From Prolixibacteraceae bacterium (GTDB lineage Bacteria > Bacteroidota > Bacteroidia > Bacteroidales > Prolixibacteraceae): DNA of 64,000 bases. The stretch is from NCBI GenBank assembly GCA_003506435.1, contig DOAQ01000007.1, positions 1-64,000 of the forward strand, in the 5' to 3' direction. The first letter of the stretch is position 1. The number at the start of each line of letters is the position of its first letter. Made by a program: the position numbers and the translations under genes. Under the pieces are notes generated by a model. That model did not search any database and had not been told where the DNA came from. It worked only from the letters and a program-made list of their open reading frames with translations. Shown here in pieces: positions 10,292 to 17,815 of this stretch.

Positions 10292-10735
10292 TTAGTTATT
10301 AAATGGAGATGTTCCTGTTACGGTAATCCCCATACTTCTGGCAGTACCAGCAACCATTTTCATCGCAGCTTCGAGTGTAAAGCAATTCATATCCGCCATC
10401 TTTGTTTCAGCAATTTCCTTCACCTGATCCCAAGATACAGAACCTACCTTGCTAACATGAGGTTCGGCTGAACCTTTTTTAACTTTGGCAGCGTCGATGA
10501 GTTGAACGGCTACTGGGGGTTGTTTAATTACAAAATCAAACGATTTATCAGCATAAACAGTAATGACAACAGGAAGGACTTTTCCAGCCATATCCTGGGT
10601 TCTGCCATTGAACTGTTTACAGAACTGCATGATATTTACCCCTTTGCTACCTAATGCTGGCCCTACTGGTGGCGATGGATTAGCAGCACCACCTTTTATT
10701 TGCAATTTTATTAATCCAGCAATTTCTTTAGCCAT
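10292..10735 (-). CDS. rplK: 50S ribosomal protein L11
   Basis: This is the 147-residue uL11, part of the GTPase-associated centre. It has the N-terminal Pro-rich segment NPSPPVGPALGSKGVNIMQF, important for factor binding, and the C-terminal rRNA-binding domain ending in ARSMGITV. Length is typical. It is 20 bases downstream of nusG and 13 bases upstream of rplA, all in one minus-strand operon. Confidence 0.97.
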   Translation of the reverse strand: MAKEIAGLIKLQIKGGAANPSPPVGPALGSKGVNIMQFCKQFNGRTQDMAGKVLPVVITVYADKSFDFVIKQPPVAVQLIDAAKVKKGSAEPHVSKVGSVSWDQVKEIAETKMADMNCFTLEAAMKMVAGTARSMGITVTGTSPFNN

Positions 10736-10755
10736 AATATTAAAATAAATAGTTT

Positions 10756-11304
10756 TTACTCCTTCTCTACCTGCATGTAACTTAGCTCGAGAGGAGTCTT
10801 TCTACCAAAAATTTTGACCATTACCTGCAGCTTTTTCTTTTCCTCATTGATGTGTTCAATGATTCCGTTAAAGCCGTTGAACGGTCCGTCGATCACTTTC
10901 ACAGTTTCGCCTACCACGTATGGAATGTTCATTTCCTCGTTTTTCTCAGCCATTTCATCAACCCGTCCTAAGATACGGTTGACTTCGGATAATCGCATTG
11001 GAACCGGATCCCCGCCTTTTGTATCACCAAGGAAGCCTATAACGTTGGTGATATTCTTCAAAATGTGGGGTATTTCACCTGCCAGACATGCTTCAACTAA
11101 AACATACCCGGGAAAGAAATTCCGTTCTTTGCTGATTTTTTTTCCGTTACGGATTTGAAAAACTTTTTCAGTTGGTATTAAAACCTGTGAAACATACTCC
11201 TGAAGGCCAGCATTTGCTATTTCGCTTTCGATATATTCCTTAACTTTCTTCTCTTTTCCTCCGATAGTCCTCAGAACATACCATCTTTTAACGTTTTCGC
11301 TCAT
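10756..11304 (-). CDS. nusG: Transcription termination/antitermination protein NusG
   Basis: This is a 182-residue NusG, which binds the RNA polymerase clamp and links it to Rho or the ribosome. The NGN domain is at the N-terminus (KRWYVLRTIGGKEKKVKEYI, FFPGYVLVEA), and a KOW domain lies at the C-terminus (VVGETVKVIDGPFNGFNGII, then MVKIFGRKTPLEL). Length and domain order are normal. It is preceded by secE with a 19-base gap, the near-universal secE-nusG pairing. Confidence 0.96.
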   Translation of the reverse strand: MSENVKRWYVLRTIGGKEKKVKEYIESEIANAGLQEYVSQVLIPTEKVFQIRNGKKISKERNFFPGYVLVEACLAGEIPHILKNITNVIGFLGDTKGGDPVPMRLSEVNRILGRVDEMAEKNEEMNIPYVVGETVKVIDGPFNGFNGIIEHINEEKKKLQVMVKIFGRKTPLELSYMQVEKE

Positions 11305-11323
11305 GTCCTTGCTTCAAAAAGTA

Positions 11324-11515
11324 TTAATAAAATAAACTGTACACAAAGTCCATGATGGTATCAAAAGAGATATCCATCACAAAGACTATAAGTGCTATAA
11401 TTAAGGAAGCAACCATTACAATCAATGCACTGCTTTGCAGTTCTTTCCAAGTTGGCCAGGAAACTTTATGAACAAGCTCTGTATAAGCTTCTTCCAAATA
11501 GATTTTAAGTTTCAT
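11324..11515 (-). CDS. secE: Preprotein translocase subunit SecE
   Basis: This is a 63-residue SecE, the small essential membrane subunit of the SecYEG channel. It has an amphipathic N-terminal helix with the conserved VSWPTWKELQ and one transmembrane segment (residues about 28-46, ALIVMVASLIIALIVFVMD). The open frame extends upstream to 11575, but those extra 20 codons overlap the tRNA-like sequence and do not resemble SecE, so the ATG at 11513-11515 (MKLKIYLEEAY) is chosen. It is directly followed by nusG. Confidence 0.9.
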   Translation of the reverse strand: MKLKIYLEEAYTELVHKVSWPTWKELQSSALIVMVASLIIALIVFVMDISFDTIMDFVYSLFY

Positions 11516-11537
11516 TTCGGTGTATAAATTTGTTTTG

Positions 11538-11601
11538 TCCGGATGGCAAGATTCGAACTTACCTTGTATTAACACAAAACCCCCAACCGGGTATCATCCG
11601 A
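11538..11601 (-). pseudogene. Truncated tRNA-like sequence between tuf and secE
   Basis: Read on the minus strand, this 64-base stretch has a 7-bp acceptor stem (TCGGATG with CATCCGG, one G-U pair), a D-arm-like ACCC/GGGT, and a perfect T-arm (GTAAG-TTCGAAT-CTTGC). Only 16 bases lie between the D and T arms, which is too short for an anticodon arm plus variable loop, and no normal 7-base anticodon loop can be drawn. Bacteroidetes usually carry tRNA-Trp at this place (established knowledge), but no CCA anticodon is present here. It is probably a decayed or deleted tRNA; an assembly deletion is the alternative. Confidence 0.5.
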
Positions 11602-11634
11602 AAAGTGTCCCGGACCGATCAAGTCCGGGACACT
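11601..11634 (-). terminator. Intrinsic terminator after tuf
   Basis: A perfect 12-bp stem (AGTGTCCCGGAC with GTCCGGGACACT) around a 7-base loop is followed on the minus strand by TTTTC. It lies 25 bases past the tuf stop and just upstream of the tRNA-like sequence. It probably separates the tRNA-tuf transcript from secE-nusG. Confidence 0.85.
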
Positions 11635-11658
11635 ATCAGAAATATTTTAGCCAAAAAA

Positions 11659-12846
11659 TTAGTTAACAATTTCAGTTACCTGACCTGCACCAACGGTACG
11701 TCCACCTTCGCGGATTGCGAAACGAAGACCAATGTTAAGAGCAACAGGATAGATCAATTTTACTTCGACAGTTACGTTATCGCCTGGCATAACCATTTCG
11801 CGTCCTTCTTCAAGGTTGATTTCACCAGTTACGTCCAATGTACGAATGTAGAACTGCGGACGATATTTGTTGTGGAATGGAGTGTGACGTCCACCTTCTT
11901 CTTTTTTCAGGATATAAACCTCAGCTTTGAATGTAGTGTGAGGAGTAATTGATCCTGGTTTTGCCAAAATCTGTCCACGTTTGATTTCTTTTTTGTCAAC
12001 ACCGCGAAGCAGCAAACCTACGTTGTCACCAGCTTGTCCGTCATCCAAAATTTTACGGAACATTTCAACACCTGTACAAACAGTCTTGCGACCTTCTGCA
12101 CCCAAACCGATGATTTGAAGTTCGTCGCCAGTATGAATTTTACCGGTTTCGATACGACCAGTAGCAACAGTACCACGGCCAGTGATCGAGAATACGTCTT
12201 CAACAGGCATTAAGAATGGTTTGTCAACATCACGAGGAGGAAGTGGAATATAAGTATCACAAGCGTCCATCAATTCCATTACTTTGTCTTCCCATTGTGC
12301 TTCACCGTTCATTGCACCTAATGCAGAACCTTGGATAACAGGAGTATTGTCTCCATCGAATCCATAGAATGTCAACAGCTCGCGCAATTCCATTTCAACA
12401 AGTTCCAATATTTCCGGGTCGTCAACCATGTCCACTTTGTTCATGAAAACAACCAGTTTAGGAACGTTTACCTGACGGGCGAGAAGGATGTGTTCACGAG
12501 TCTGAGGCATAGGACCATCAGTAGCAGCACAAACCAAAATAGCACCGTCCATCTGAGCAGCACCAGTTACCATGTTTTTCACATAGTCGGCGTGTCCTGG
12601 ACAGTCAACGTGTGCATAGTGACGAGTTGCTGTTTGATACTCAACGTGAGCAGTATTAATAGTAATACCTCTTTCTTTTTCTTCAGGAGCATTATCAATT
12701 GAATCAAAAGATTTTACTTCTGAAAGACCTTTTTTTGCTAATACCATTGTAATAGCGGCAGTCAGGGTAGTTTTGCCATGGTCAACGTGGCCAATAGTAC
12801 CTATGTTGACGTGGTCCTTATCCCTTACAAATGTTGCTTTAGCCAT
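11659..12846 (-). CDS. tuf: Translation elongation factor Tu
   Basis: This is a 395-residue EF-Tu, which delivers aminoacyl-tRNA to the ribosome. The GTPase motifs are intact: GHVDHGKT (G1), DCPGHADY (G3) and NKVDMVDD (G4). Domains II and III follow with typical sequence (TGRGTVATGRIE; PGDNVTVEVKLIYPVAL). Length is normal. The gene lies 37 bases downstream of a tRNA-Thr gene in a tRNA-tuf cluster and ends before a strong hairpin terminator. Codon use is clearly that of a highly expressed gene. Confidence 0.98.
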   Translation of the reverse strand: MAKATFVRDKDHVNIGTIGHVDHGKTTLTAAITMVLAKKGLSEVKSFDSIDNAPEEKERGITINTAHVEYQTATRHYAHVDCPGHADYVKNMVTGAAQMDGAILVCAATDGPMPQTREHILLARQVNVPKLVVFMNKVDMVDDPEILELVEMELRELLTFYGFDGDNTPVIQGSALGAMNGEAQWEDKVMELMDACDTYIPLPPRDVDKPFLMPVEDVFSITGRGTVATGRIETGKIHTGDELQIIGLGAEGRKTVCTGVEMFRKILDDGQAGDNVGLLLRGVDKKEIKRGQILAKPGSITPHTTFKAEVYILKKEEGGRHTPFHNKYRPQFYIRTLDVTGEINLEEGREMVMPGDNVTVEVKLIYPVALNIGLRFAIREGGRTVGAGQVTEIVN

Positions 12847-12883
12847 AACTCCAAAATTATTTAATTATTTTAACTTATAATCG

Positions 12884-12955
12884 AGCCGAGAGCGAGAATT
12901 GAACTCGCGACCTCATCCTTACCAAGGATGCGCTCTGCCCCTGAGCTACCCCGGC
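12884..12955 (-). tRNA. tRNA-Thr (anticodon GGT)
   Basis: The minus strand folds to a full cloverleaf of 72 bases: acceptor GCCGGGG/TCTCGGC, anticodon stem CATCC/GGATG with loop TTGGTAA, and T-arm GCGAG-TTCAATT-CTCGC. The anticodon GGT reads threonine ACC/ACU. CCA is not encoded. It is the last tRNA before tuf. Confidence 0.95.
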
Positions 12956-12971
12956 GAACCGTTTCATTTTG

Positions 12972-13044
12972 AGCGGGAGACGGGATTCAAACCCGCGACC
13001 CTTAGCTTGGAAGGCTAATGCTCTATCGACTGAGCTACTCCCGC
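12972..13044 (-). tRNA. tRNA-Gly (anticodon TCC)
   Basis: A 73-base cloverleaf on the minus strand: acceptor GCGGGAG/CTCCCGC, anticodon stem TTAGC/GCTAA with loop CTTCCAA, T-arm GCGGG-TTTGAAT-CCCGT. The anticodon TCC reads glycine GGA/GGG. CCA is not encoded. Confidence 0.95.
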
Positions 13045-13051
13045 ATCATTC

Positions 13052-13122
13052 TAAATTCCAAAATTTAAATTCCAAACTCCAAAATTATCCTTGGAATTTG
13101 GTTTTTGTTATTTGGAATTTCC
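13052..13122. repeat. Inverted AAATTCCAAA-type repeat inside the tRNA cluster
   Basis: Several copies of AAATTCCAAA on one side face GGAATTTGG copies on the other side of a short spacer, so the spacer between tRNA-Gly and tRNA-Tyr can fold into a long AT-rich hairpin. Similar short AT-rich repeats are common between genes in Bacteroidetes (general knowledge). Part of it recurs near 62080 (AAATTCCAAATT). Confidence 0.55.
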
Positions 13123-13127
13123 TTTGG

Positions 13128-13210
13128 TGGGGAGAGCAGGATTCGAACCTACGAAGGCATACGCCAGCAGATTTACAGTCTGCCCCAGTTGGCCACTTTG
13201 GTATCTCCCC
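13128..13210 (-). tRNA. tRNA-Tyr (anticodon GTA)
   Basis: An 83-base class II tRNA on the minus strand with a long variable arm. Acceptor GGGGAGA/TCTCCCC, anticodon stem GCAGA/TCTGC with loop CTGTAAA, T-arm GTAGG-TTCGAAT-CCTGC. The anticodon GTA reads tyrosine. Confidence 0.95.
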
Positions 13211-13256
13211 CAAAAAATCGTTCAACTATTTTAAAGAACTCAACGTATCGTAAAAG

Positions 13257-13330
13257 AGCCGAATCTCAGATTCGAACTGAGGACCCCGAGATTACAAATC
13301 ACGTGCTCTGGCCAACTGAGCTAATTCGGC
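13257..13330 (-). tRNA. tRNA-Thr (anticodon TGT)
   Basis: A 74-base cloverleaf on the minus strand: acceptor GCCGAAT/ATTCGGC, loop TTTGTAA with anticodon TGT, T-arm CTCAG-TTCGAAT-CTGAG. The anticodon stem CGTGA/TCTCG has one T-T mismatch. It is the first gene of the Thr-Tyr-Gly-Thr-tuf cluster. The 262 bases between it and hpf hold a terminator for hpf; no clear promoter for the tRNAs was found. Confidence 0.92.
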
Positions 13331-13445
13331 TTAACTGCTCCCCTTTCTTTTGTACTCCCTCACTTGCCACTTCATTAATAATAAAACTCAGTAACCCGAA
13401 AAGATCAACAAAATCAGCATTAAACAGAGAACTCTATTTCATGTT

Positions 13446-13485
13446 AAAACCCCGGCAAAACGTTTAATTATTTCGTTTGCTGGGG
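13446..13485 (-). terminator. Terminator after the xer-hpf operon
   Basis: On the minus strand CCCCAGCAAACG pairs, with one mismatch and one bulge, with CGTTTTGCCGGGG, and TTTTAA follows at once. It lies about 108 bases past the hpf stop, before the tRNA cluster. Confidence 0.6.
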
Positions 13486-13592
13486 CAAACATTTCTTAAT
13501 CCCAAACAAATCAGGAACTTGCCTGAAAAAGGGTTTGCAAATGTATAAATATTTTTAATTCTTTCACAAGAAAAAATAAAAATTTTAAAATT

Positions 13593-13895
13593 TTATTTTC
13601 CTTGCAATTTTTCCTTGAATTTCCCGAGCTGACGGCGGATTGCTTCGACTGCAAGATCGCATGCTTCCTCGAATGTGTCGGCTTGTTTTTTGGCAAATAA
13701 AGAGTCGTTGGAAGGAATCGAAAGTTTAAGCTCCACTATTTTATTATTTGCAGCTTCAGGTTTATCAACTTTGAGAATAATCTCAGCACTTAAAATTCCC
13801 TCAAAAAAGGTGTCCAGTTTTGAAACTTTTTTATTCAAAAAATCAACCAACTTTTTGTCAGCAGTAAAATGAACTGCATTTACCTGAATGTTCAT
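13593..13895 (-). CDS. hpf: Ribosome hibernation promoting factor, short form
   Basis: This 100-residue protein belongs to the HPF/RaiA (YfiA) family, which binds the 30S decoding region in stationary phase and stops translation. The single beta-alpha-beta-beta-beta-alpha domain is visible (NIQVNAVHFTADKKLVDFL at the start, DLAVEAIRRQLGKFKEKL at the end). There is no C-terminal dimerisation domain, so it is the short type. It lies 18 bases downstream of a Xer recombinase, as is frequent in Bacteroidetes, and probably shares its promoter. Confidence 0.92.
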   Translation of the reverse strand: MNIQVNAVHFTADKKLVDFLNKKVSKLDTFFEGILSAEIILKVDKPEAANNKIVELKLSIPSNDSLFAKKQADTFEEACDLAVEAIRRQLGKFKEKLQGK

Positions 13896-13913
13896 AGTTT
13901 TTCCTCCTAAAAT

Positions 13914-14798
13914 TTAAGTTCGCGGATGTGCTTGTTTGTAAACCTTTTTAATTTTATCGAGAGAAGTATGCGTGTAAATCTGTGTTGCCGACAAATTTGC
14001 ATGTCCAAGCAGTTCTTTCACTGCATTTAAATCGGCACCGTTGTTCAACATGTGGGTTGCAAAAGTATGCCGCAACACATGCGGACTACGTTTGTCAACG
14101 GTAGTGACTTTAGACAGGTTTTTATTTACAATTCGGTAAAACAACTTTTCGTATACCTTCTCTCCCTTTGCTGTCAGAAAAAAGTAATCGTTCTTCTTTT
14201 CGACAGTTTGCCTTCTCATTTCAAGATATTGTCCGATCAGCAGGTTTATCGTTTTCGGGTACGGAATGATTCGCTCTTTGTTCCTTTTCCCCAAAACCTT
14301 GATCATACTTTCCGACTGGTCTACATCAACATCTTTTAAATTCAACAACTCCGAAAGCCGGACACCCGTTCCGTAAAACATGCTAATGACCAATTTATCC
14401 CTGACACCTTCAAAATCGCGACCAAACTCCACGTCGTCCAGCAGATAGTGCATGCTCTTTTCTTCCACAAAGAACGGAAGTTTCTTTCTGATTTTCGGCA
14501 GAATAACATTATTTAACCTGCTTTCGGGAATAATTTCTTCACGGAGTAAATACTTGTAAAACGACTTCAACGCTGCCACCTTTTTAGCTACAGTGCGAGG
14601 AGTCAAACCACTCTCCATCATTTCCACAACCCAAAACCGAACGAGCTTATCATCGATTCTTAAAATATCAAAATCCCCGATCGCTTTGACGAAAAATTCT
14701 TCAAACTGATCGAGGTCTTTCTTATAAGCAACCAATGTAAGGCCAGAATACCTTTTCTCGTATTTCAGATATTTAAGAAATGATTCCTGATGAGACAT
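13914..14798 (-). CDS. xerC: Tyrosine recombinase XerC/XerD
   Basis: This 294-residue site-specific recombinase resembles XerC/XerD, which resolve chromosome dimers at dif. The N-terminal SAM-like DNA-binding domain is followed by the catalytic domain. The catalytic residues are all visible: Arg in GTGVRLSEL, Lys in VLGKRNKERI, the His/Arg box HVLRHTFATH, His in LLGHANLS and the nucleophilic Tyr in TQIYTHTS. Length is that of housekeeping Xer proteins, and no integrase-type extra domain or mobile context is present. XerC versus XerD cannot be told from sequence alone. It heads an operon with hpf. Confidence 0.88.
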   Translation of the reverse strand: MSHQESFLKYLKYEKRYSGLTLVAYKKDLDQFEEFFVKAIGDFDILRIDDKLVRFWVVEMMESGLTPRTVAKKVAALKSFYKYLLREEIIPESRLNNVILPKIRKKLPFFVEEKSMHYLLDDVEFGRDFEGVRDKLVISMFYGTGVRLSELLNLKDVDVDQSESMIKVLGKRNKERIIPYPKTINLLIGQYLEMRRQTVEKKNDYFFLTAKGEKVYEKLFYRIVNKNLSKVTTVDKRSPHVLRHTFATHMLNNGADLNAVKELLGHANLSATQIYTHTSLDKIKKVYKQAHPRT

Positions 14799-14812
14799 CC
14801 ATTATCGCTTTA

Positions 14813-14820
14813 CAAATATA
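14813..14820 (-). promoter_or_regulatory. Possible -7 box for xer-hpf
   Basis: TATATTTG on the minus strand matches the Bacteroidetes -7 consensus TAnnTTTG, 15 bases before the xer start codon. No good -33 TTTG is seen at the right distance, so support is partial. Confidence 0.35.
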
Positions 14821-14844
14821 TGTGTCAGGAACCGAAAAAATCTC

Positions 14845-15036
14845 TTAGTCTTCCTGACGTTGCATGTTCTGAATATAGATAGCCTTTTTAATCTCTGCTC
14901 TACGTTCAACAGAAGGCTTTGAAAAGGCTTGCCTTGAGCGTAATTCTTTGATTACTCCGGTTTTTTCAAACTTCCGTTTAAATCGTTTAAGGGCTCTTTC
15001 TATATTCTCGCCTTCTTTAACTGGAATAACGATCAT
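14845..15036 (-). CDS. rpsU: 30S ribosomal protein S21
   Basis: This is the 63-residue bS21, a small basic protein near the anti-Shine-Dalgarno end of 16S rRNA. The sequence is typical: MIVIPVKEGENIERALKRFK at the start, then a Lys/Arg-rich helix (RRAEIKKAIYIQNMQRQ). It is expressed alone from its own promoter just upstream (see that entry). In Bacteroidetes bS21 takes part in hiding the anti-SD (family knowledge), which agrees with the lack of SD sequences in this window. Confidence 0.95.
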   Translation of the reverse strand: MIVIPVKEGENIERALKRFKRKFEKTGVIKELRSRQAFSKPSVERRAEIKKAIYIQNMQRQED

Positions 15037-15072
15037 ACTTATTTTAATTTATAGTTTTAAAATTTCGAGCCG

Positions 15073-15103
15073 CAAATTTATGAATTAAACCTTACTAATC
15101 AAA
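15073..15103 (-). promoter_or_regulatory. Promoter of rpsU
   Basis: On the minus strand a -33 TTTG (15100-15103) and a -7 TAAATTTG (15073-15080) are separated by 19 bases, a full match to the Bacteroidetes sigma-A consensus. The predicted leader is about 30 bases. Confidence 0.65.
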
Positions 15104-15168
15104 TTTATGACAAAAAATTTATTTTCAAAATTGTTTCCAACTAAAATACTTTATTAAAAGTAACGAAT

Positions 15169-16278
15169 CTACTCTGTTTTTGTTCCCAGATAAGGTCGTA
15201 TATTTTCAAATTGTTGCTTCTCAAACACCTTTTTTTCAAGCAATACAGCAGGATTTGTAATCGGACCGTTTTTACTCCTGAATTTTACTATTCCCCGACC
15301 AGACCTTTCGCCGACGTACGGGTGAGTTGCCAATTCTTCGGCAGAAGAAAAATTAATATCCAGTTTTTTTATTCTCAGGGTATCGACCGTTAACAAGGAT
15401 TCTACCTTCTGCAAACATTCCGGACTAAGGCCATAAACTTCCAACAATTGTCTGACGGAATAAAAGCCGCCCAGCAGATCCCGGTATTTAATAATCCGCC
15501 GGCTCAACACACTCCCGATACCGGGCAGACTTTTCAAGGCAATTGTATCGGCCGAGTTCAATTCTATAACCTTCCTCTCCGCTGAATACACCTTTGGTTT
15601 GGTGATTTCATGCGGCATCTCAATTTCTATGTATTTTAAAAGTGAATCCATCACACTACTTTCAATGCCATAGATTTTTGCAAATTGGTCTTTTGATTTA
15701 AACCCGCCGATTGCGCTTTTGTAACGTGCAATTACCTGAGCCTGCTTCTGTGTCAATCCAAAATTCAACCAGTCACTTTCCGTGCAGGTATCCGGATCAA
15801 ACTTGCACCAGACAATTTCAGGTTTCTCATGAACTCTCCCCTGATTTTTCTTTTCCCGTATTTTTTCAGTTGTTTCAATGTGAATATATTTTTCAATCTC
15901 TGAAAATACAGAGTCGTTCATTCCATATATTTTACGGACATCTTCAGGTTGAAAAAAACGTCCACCTTTCGTTCGGAATTTCAACAAATTTCGTTTCACG
16001 GAGACAGGGATCAACAAACTGTCCAACGCAAGCGAATCAATTGTATTTGGGTTGAAGAGAAACAAGGAACCTCGTTGCCCTGCCGGTTTCTGTCGCATCT
16101 CAAATTCTGCAATTTCTTCCAAAAAACTTTGTGCATCGACCTCGCCGGACTTTTCAAACAGGAATATTGATTGGCTGGCAACGGCAAACAAAACAACAAC
16201 CAACAACAATAAAATGATGCCGTTGCGTTCCTTTCTGGAGAAAGTAAAATAATCCTGAATAATTTTCCGGAGGCGCAT
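15169..16278 (-). CDS. Membrane-anchored helix-hairpin-helix (ComEA-like) protein
   Basis: This protein of about 369 residues has one N-terminal membrane segment (residues about 20-40, NGIILLLLVVVLFAVASQ) followed by repeated helix-hairpin-helix DNA-binding units. The clearest unit is ELNSADTIALKSLPGIGSVL, the ComEA-type motif, and others are seen at NPNTIDSLALDSLL, TCTESDWLNFGLTQ and NFSSAEELATHPYVG. The order suggests a short cytoplasmic end, one membrane pass and a periplasmic DNA-binding region, possibly in DNA uptake, but that role is inference. The frame opens with a TTG at 16284; the ATG at 16276-16278 is preferred. It is transcribed alone. Confidence 0.8.
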   Translation of the reverse strand: MRLRKIIQDYFTFSRKERNGIILLLLVVVLFAVASQSIFLFEKSGEVDAQSFLEEIAEFEMRQKPAGQRGSLFLFNPNTIDSLALDSLLIPVSVKRNLLKFRTKGGRFFQPEDVRKIYGMNDSVFSEIEKYIHIETTEKIREKKNQGRVHEKPEIVWCKFDPDTCTESDWLNFGLTQKQAQVIARYKSAIGGFKSKDQFAKIYGIESSVMDSLLKYIEIEMPHEITKPKVYSAERKVIELNSADTIALKSLPGIGSVLSRRIIKYRDLLGGFYSVRQLLEVYGLSPECLQKVESLLTVDTLRIKKLDINFSSAEELATHPYVGERSGRGIVKFRSKNGPITNPAVLLEKKVFEKQQFENIRPYLGTKTE

Positions 16279-16437
16279 AATCAAAATTATCCATCCAAAT
16301 TAAGGATTATCCGGAAGAAATAAAATAGCAGTAGTTGATTTTTTCAGAATTTCAAAATGCAGATATCATTTAAAGAATAAAAAATTGGGTTAATACCCTG
16401 TTTCGAAAAAATCCGTTGAAGCACCCCCTCTTAAATT

Positions 16438-16473
16438 AAAAAAGGTTCCCGCCGTAACAGGAACCTTTTTTTA
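16438..16473 (-). terminator. Intrinsic terminator after fbaA
   Basis: AAAAAAGGTTCC pairs perfectly with GGAACCTTTTTT around a 10-base loop, giving a T run on both strands. It lies just past the stop of the minus-strand aldolase gene. Confidence 0.85.
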
Positions 16474-16498
16474 ATTAAACCAAAACCTATGACGTTCA

Positions 16499-17575
16499 CT
16501 AATTACGATTAACACAATTCAAATCGTCGAAAGCAATTTTTAATCGTTCAATCATCGTTTCCTGCCCTTTGCGTAACCATACACGGGGATCGTAATATTT
16601 TTTATTAGGCTTGTCTTCACCTTCCGGGTTCCCTATCTGCCCTTGTAAATAAGCACGGTTGCCCGCTTCGTATTTGCGGACCCCGTCCCATGTTGCCCAT
16701 TGAGTGTCGGTGTCAATATTCATTTTTATTACACCGTACGAGATTGCCTCGCGTATTTCACCGACGGATGACCCTGATCCACCGTGAAATACAAAATTGA
16801 CCGGTTTTTCACCCAGACCGTGTTTTTTAGAAATATACTTCTGCGAGTTATCCAGAATTTTTGGAGTTAGCTTCACATTTCCTGGTTTGTAAACTCCGTG
16901 TACATTGCCAAACGAAGCGGCAATGGTGAAATTCGGACTGATCTTGCTTAGTTCTTCAAAGGCATAATCCACCTCTCCCGGCTGCGTATACAAAAGTGAA
17001 TTATCGACGCCACTGTTGTCAACACCATCTTCCTCGCCTCCGGTAACTCCCAGCTCAATTTCCAGGATCATCCCGATTTTACTCATGCGTGCCAGATATT
17101 TTTTGCTGATCTCAATATTTTCTTTCAGCGGCTCTTCAGACAAGTCGAGCATGTGCGAACTGAACAACGGTTTTCCGGTTTCAGCAAAATGTTTTTCACC
17201 GGCATCGAGTAATCCGTCAATCCAAGGTAAAAGTTTTTTAGCAGCATGGTCGGTATGAAGAACAACCGGTACCCCATACAATTCAGCAAGTAAGTGCACC
17301 GATTTTGCTCCAACAATGGCACCCGCGATCTGAGCCTGCTGTCCGTCGAGTTTCAAACCTTTTCCGGCATAAAACTGAGCGCCACCGTTTGAAAACTGAA
17401 TTATAACCGGCGAGTTTACCAGCTTTGCAGCTTCCATTACAGCATTCACCGAATCGGAACCAACTACATTCACTGCGGGCAGCGCGTATTTATTTTCCTT
17501 AGCAATCTGAAATAATTTTTGAAGATCGTTCCCGGTAACTACTCCCGGCTTAATAACATCTAAAATTTTTGTCAT
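16499..17575 (-). CDS. fbaA: Class II fructose-bisphosphate aldolase (class IIA type)
   Basis: This 358-residue enzyme splits fructose-1,6-bisphosphate to dihydroxyacetone phosphate and glyceraldehyde-3-phosphate using zinc. It is of the E. coli FbaA type: MTKILDVIKPGVVTGND at the start, zinc-site histidines in VVLHTDHAAKK, GVTGGEEDGVDNSGVDN, and a C-terminal NIDTDTQWATWDG segment. The frame extends 15 codons further upstream, but the internal ATG at 17573-17575, with AGGAA seven bases ahead, matches FbaA proteins. A second, different class II aldolase is encoded divergently 240 bases away. Confidence 0.93.
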   Translation of the reverse strand: MTKILDVIKPGVVTGNDLQKLFQIAKENKYALPAVNVVGSDSVNAVMEAAKLVNSPVIIQFSNGGAQFYAGKGLKLDGQQAQIAGAIVGAKSVHLLAELYGVPVVLHTDHAAKKLLPWIDGLLDAGEKHFAETGKPLFSSHMLDLSEEPLKENIEISKKYLARMSKIGMILEIELGVTGGEEDGVDNSGVDNSLLYTQPGEVDYAFEELSKISPNFTIAASFGNVHGVYKPGNVKLTPKILDNSQKYISKKHGLGEKPVNFVFHGGSGSSVGEIREAISYGVIKMNIDTDTQWATWDGVRKYEAGNRAYLQGQIGNPEGEDKPNKKYYDPRVWLRKGQETMIERLKIAFDDLNCVNRN

Positions 17576-17815
17576 TTTCCTATTCCTTATAAATAATTGA
17601 TAATTTTTTCTGCTTTTCAAGCATGAATTTATAACCTGAAACAGGGTAAAAAGTTTAAAATTGTGTGTTAATTATTTATAAAAAAAGCAGCCTTCATCCG
17701 GTGCAATATGCAATGATTGAGGATTTATGAGTATACTTGCAACGAATTAAATTTCAGTAAAAAACCAACGTATTAAAGAATAAAAATCACTAACATTTAA
17801 TTAAAACTTTTAGAA

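Noticed and set aside
12969..13467. Open frames across the tRNA cluster
   Set aside because: They read through tRNA-Gly, Tyr and Thr genes on the opposite strand and are artefacts of tRNA sequence.
13914..14798. Xer recombinase as phage or island integrase
   Set aside because: Short housekeeping length, operon with hpf, no att repeats or phage genes.
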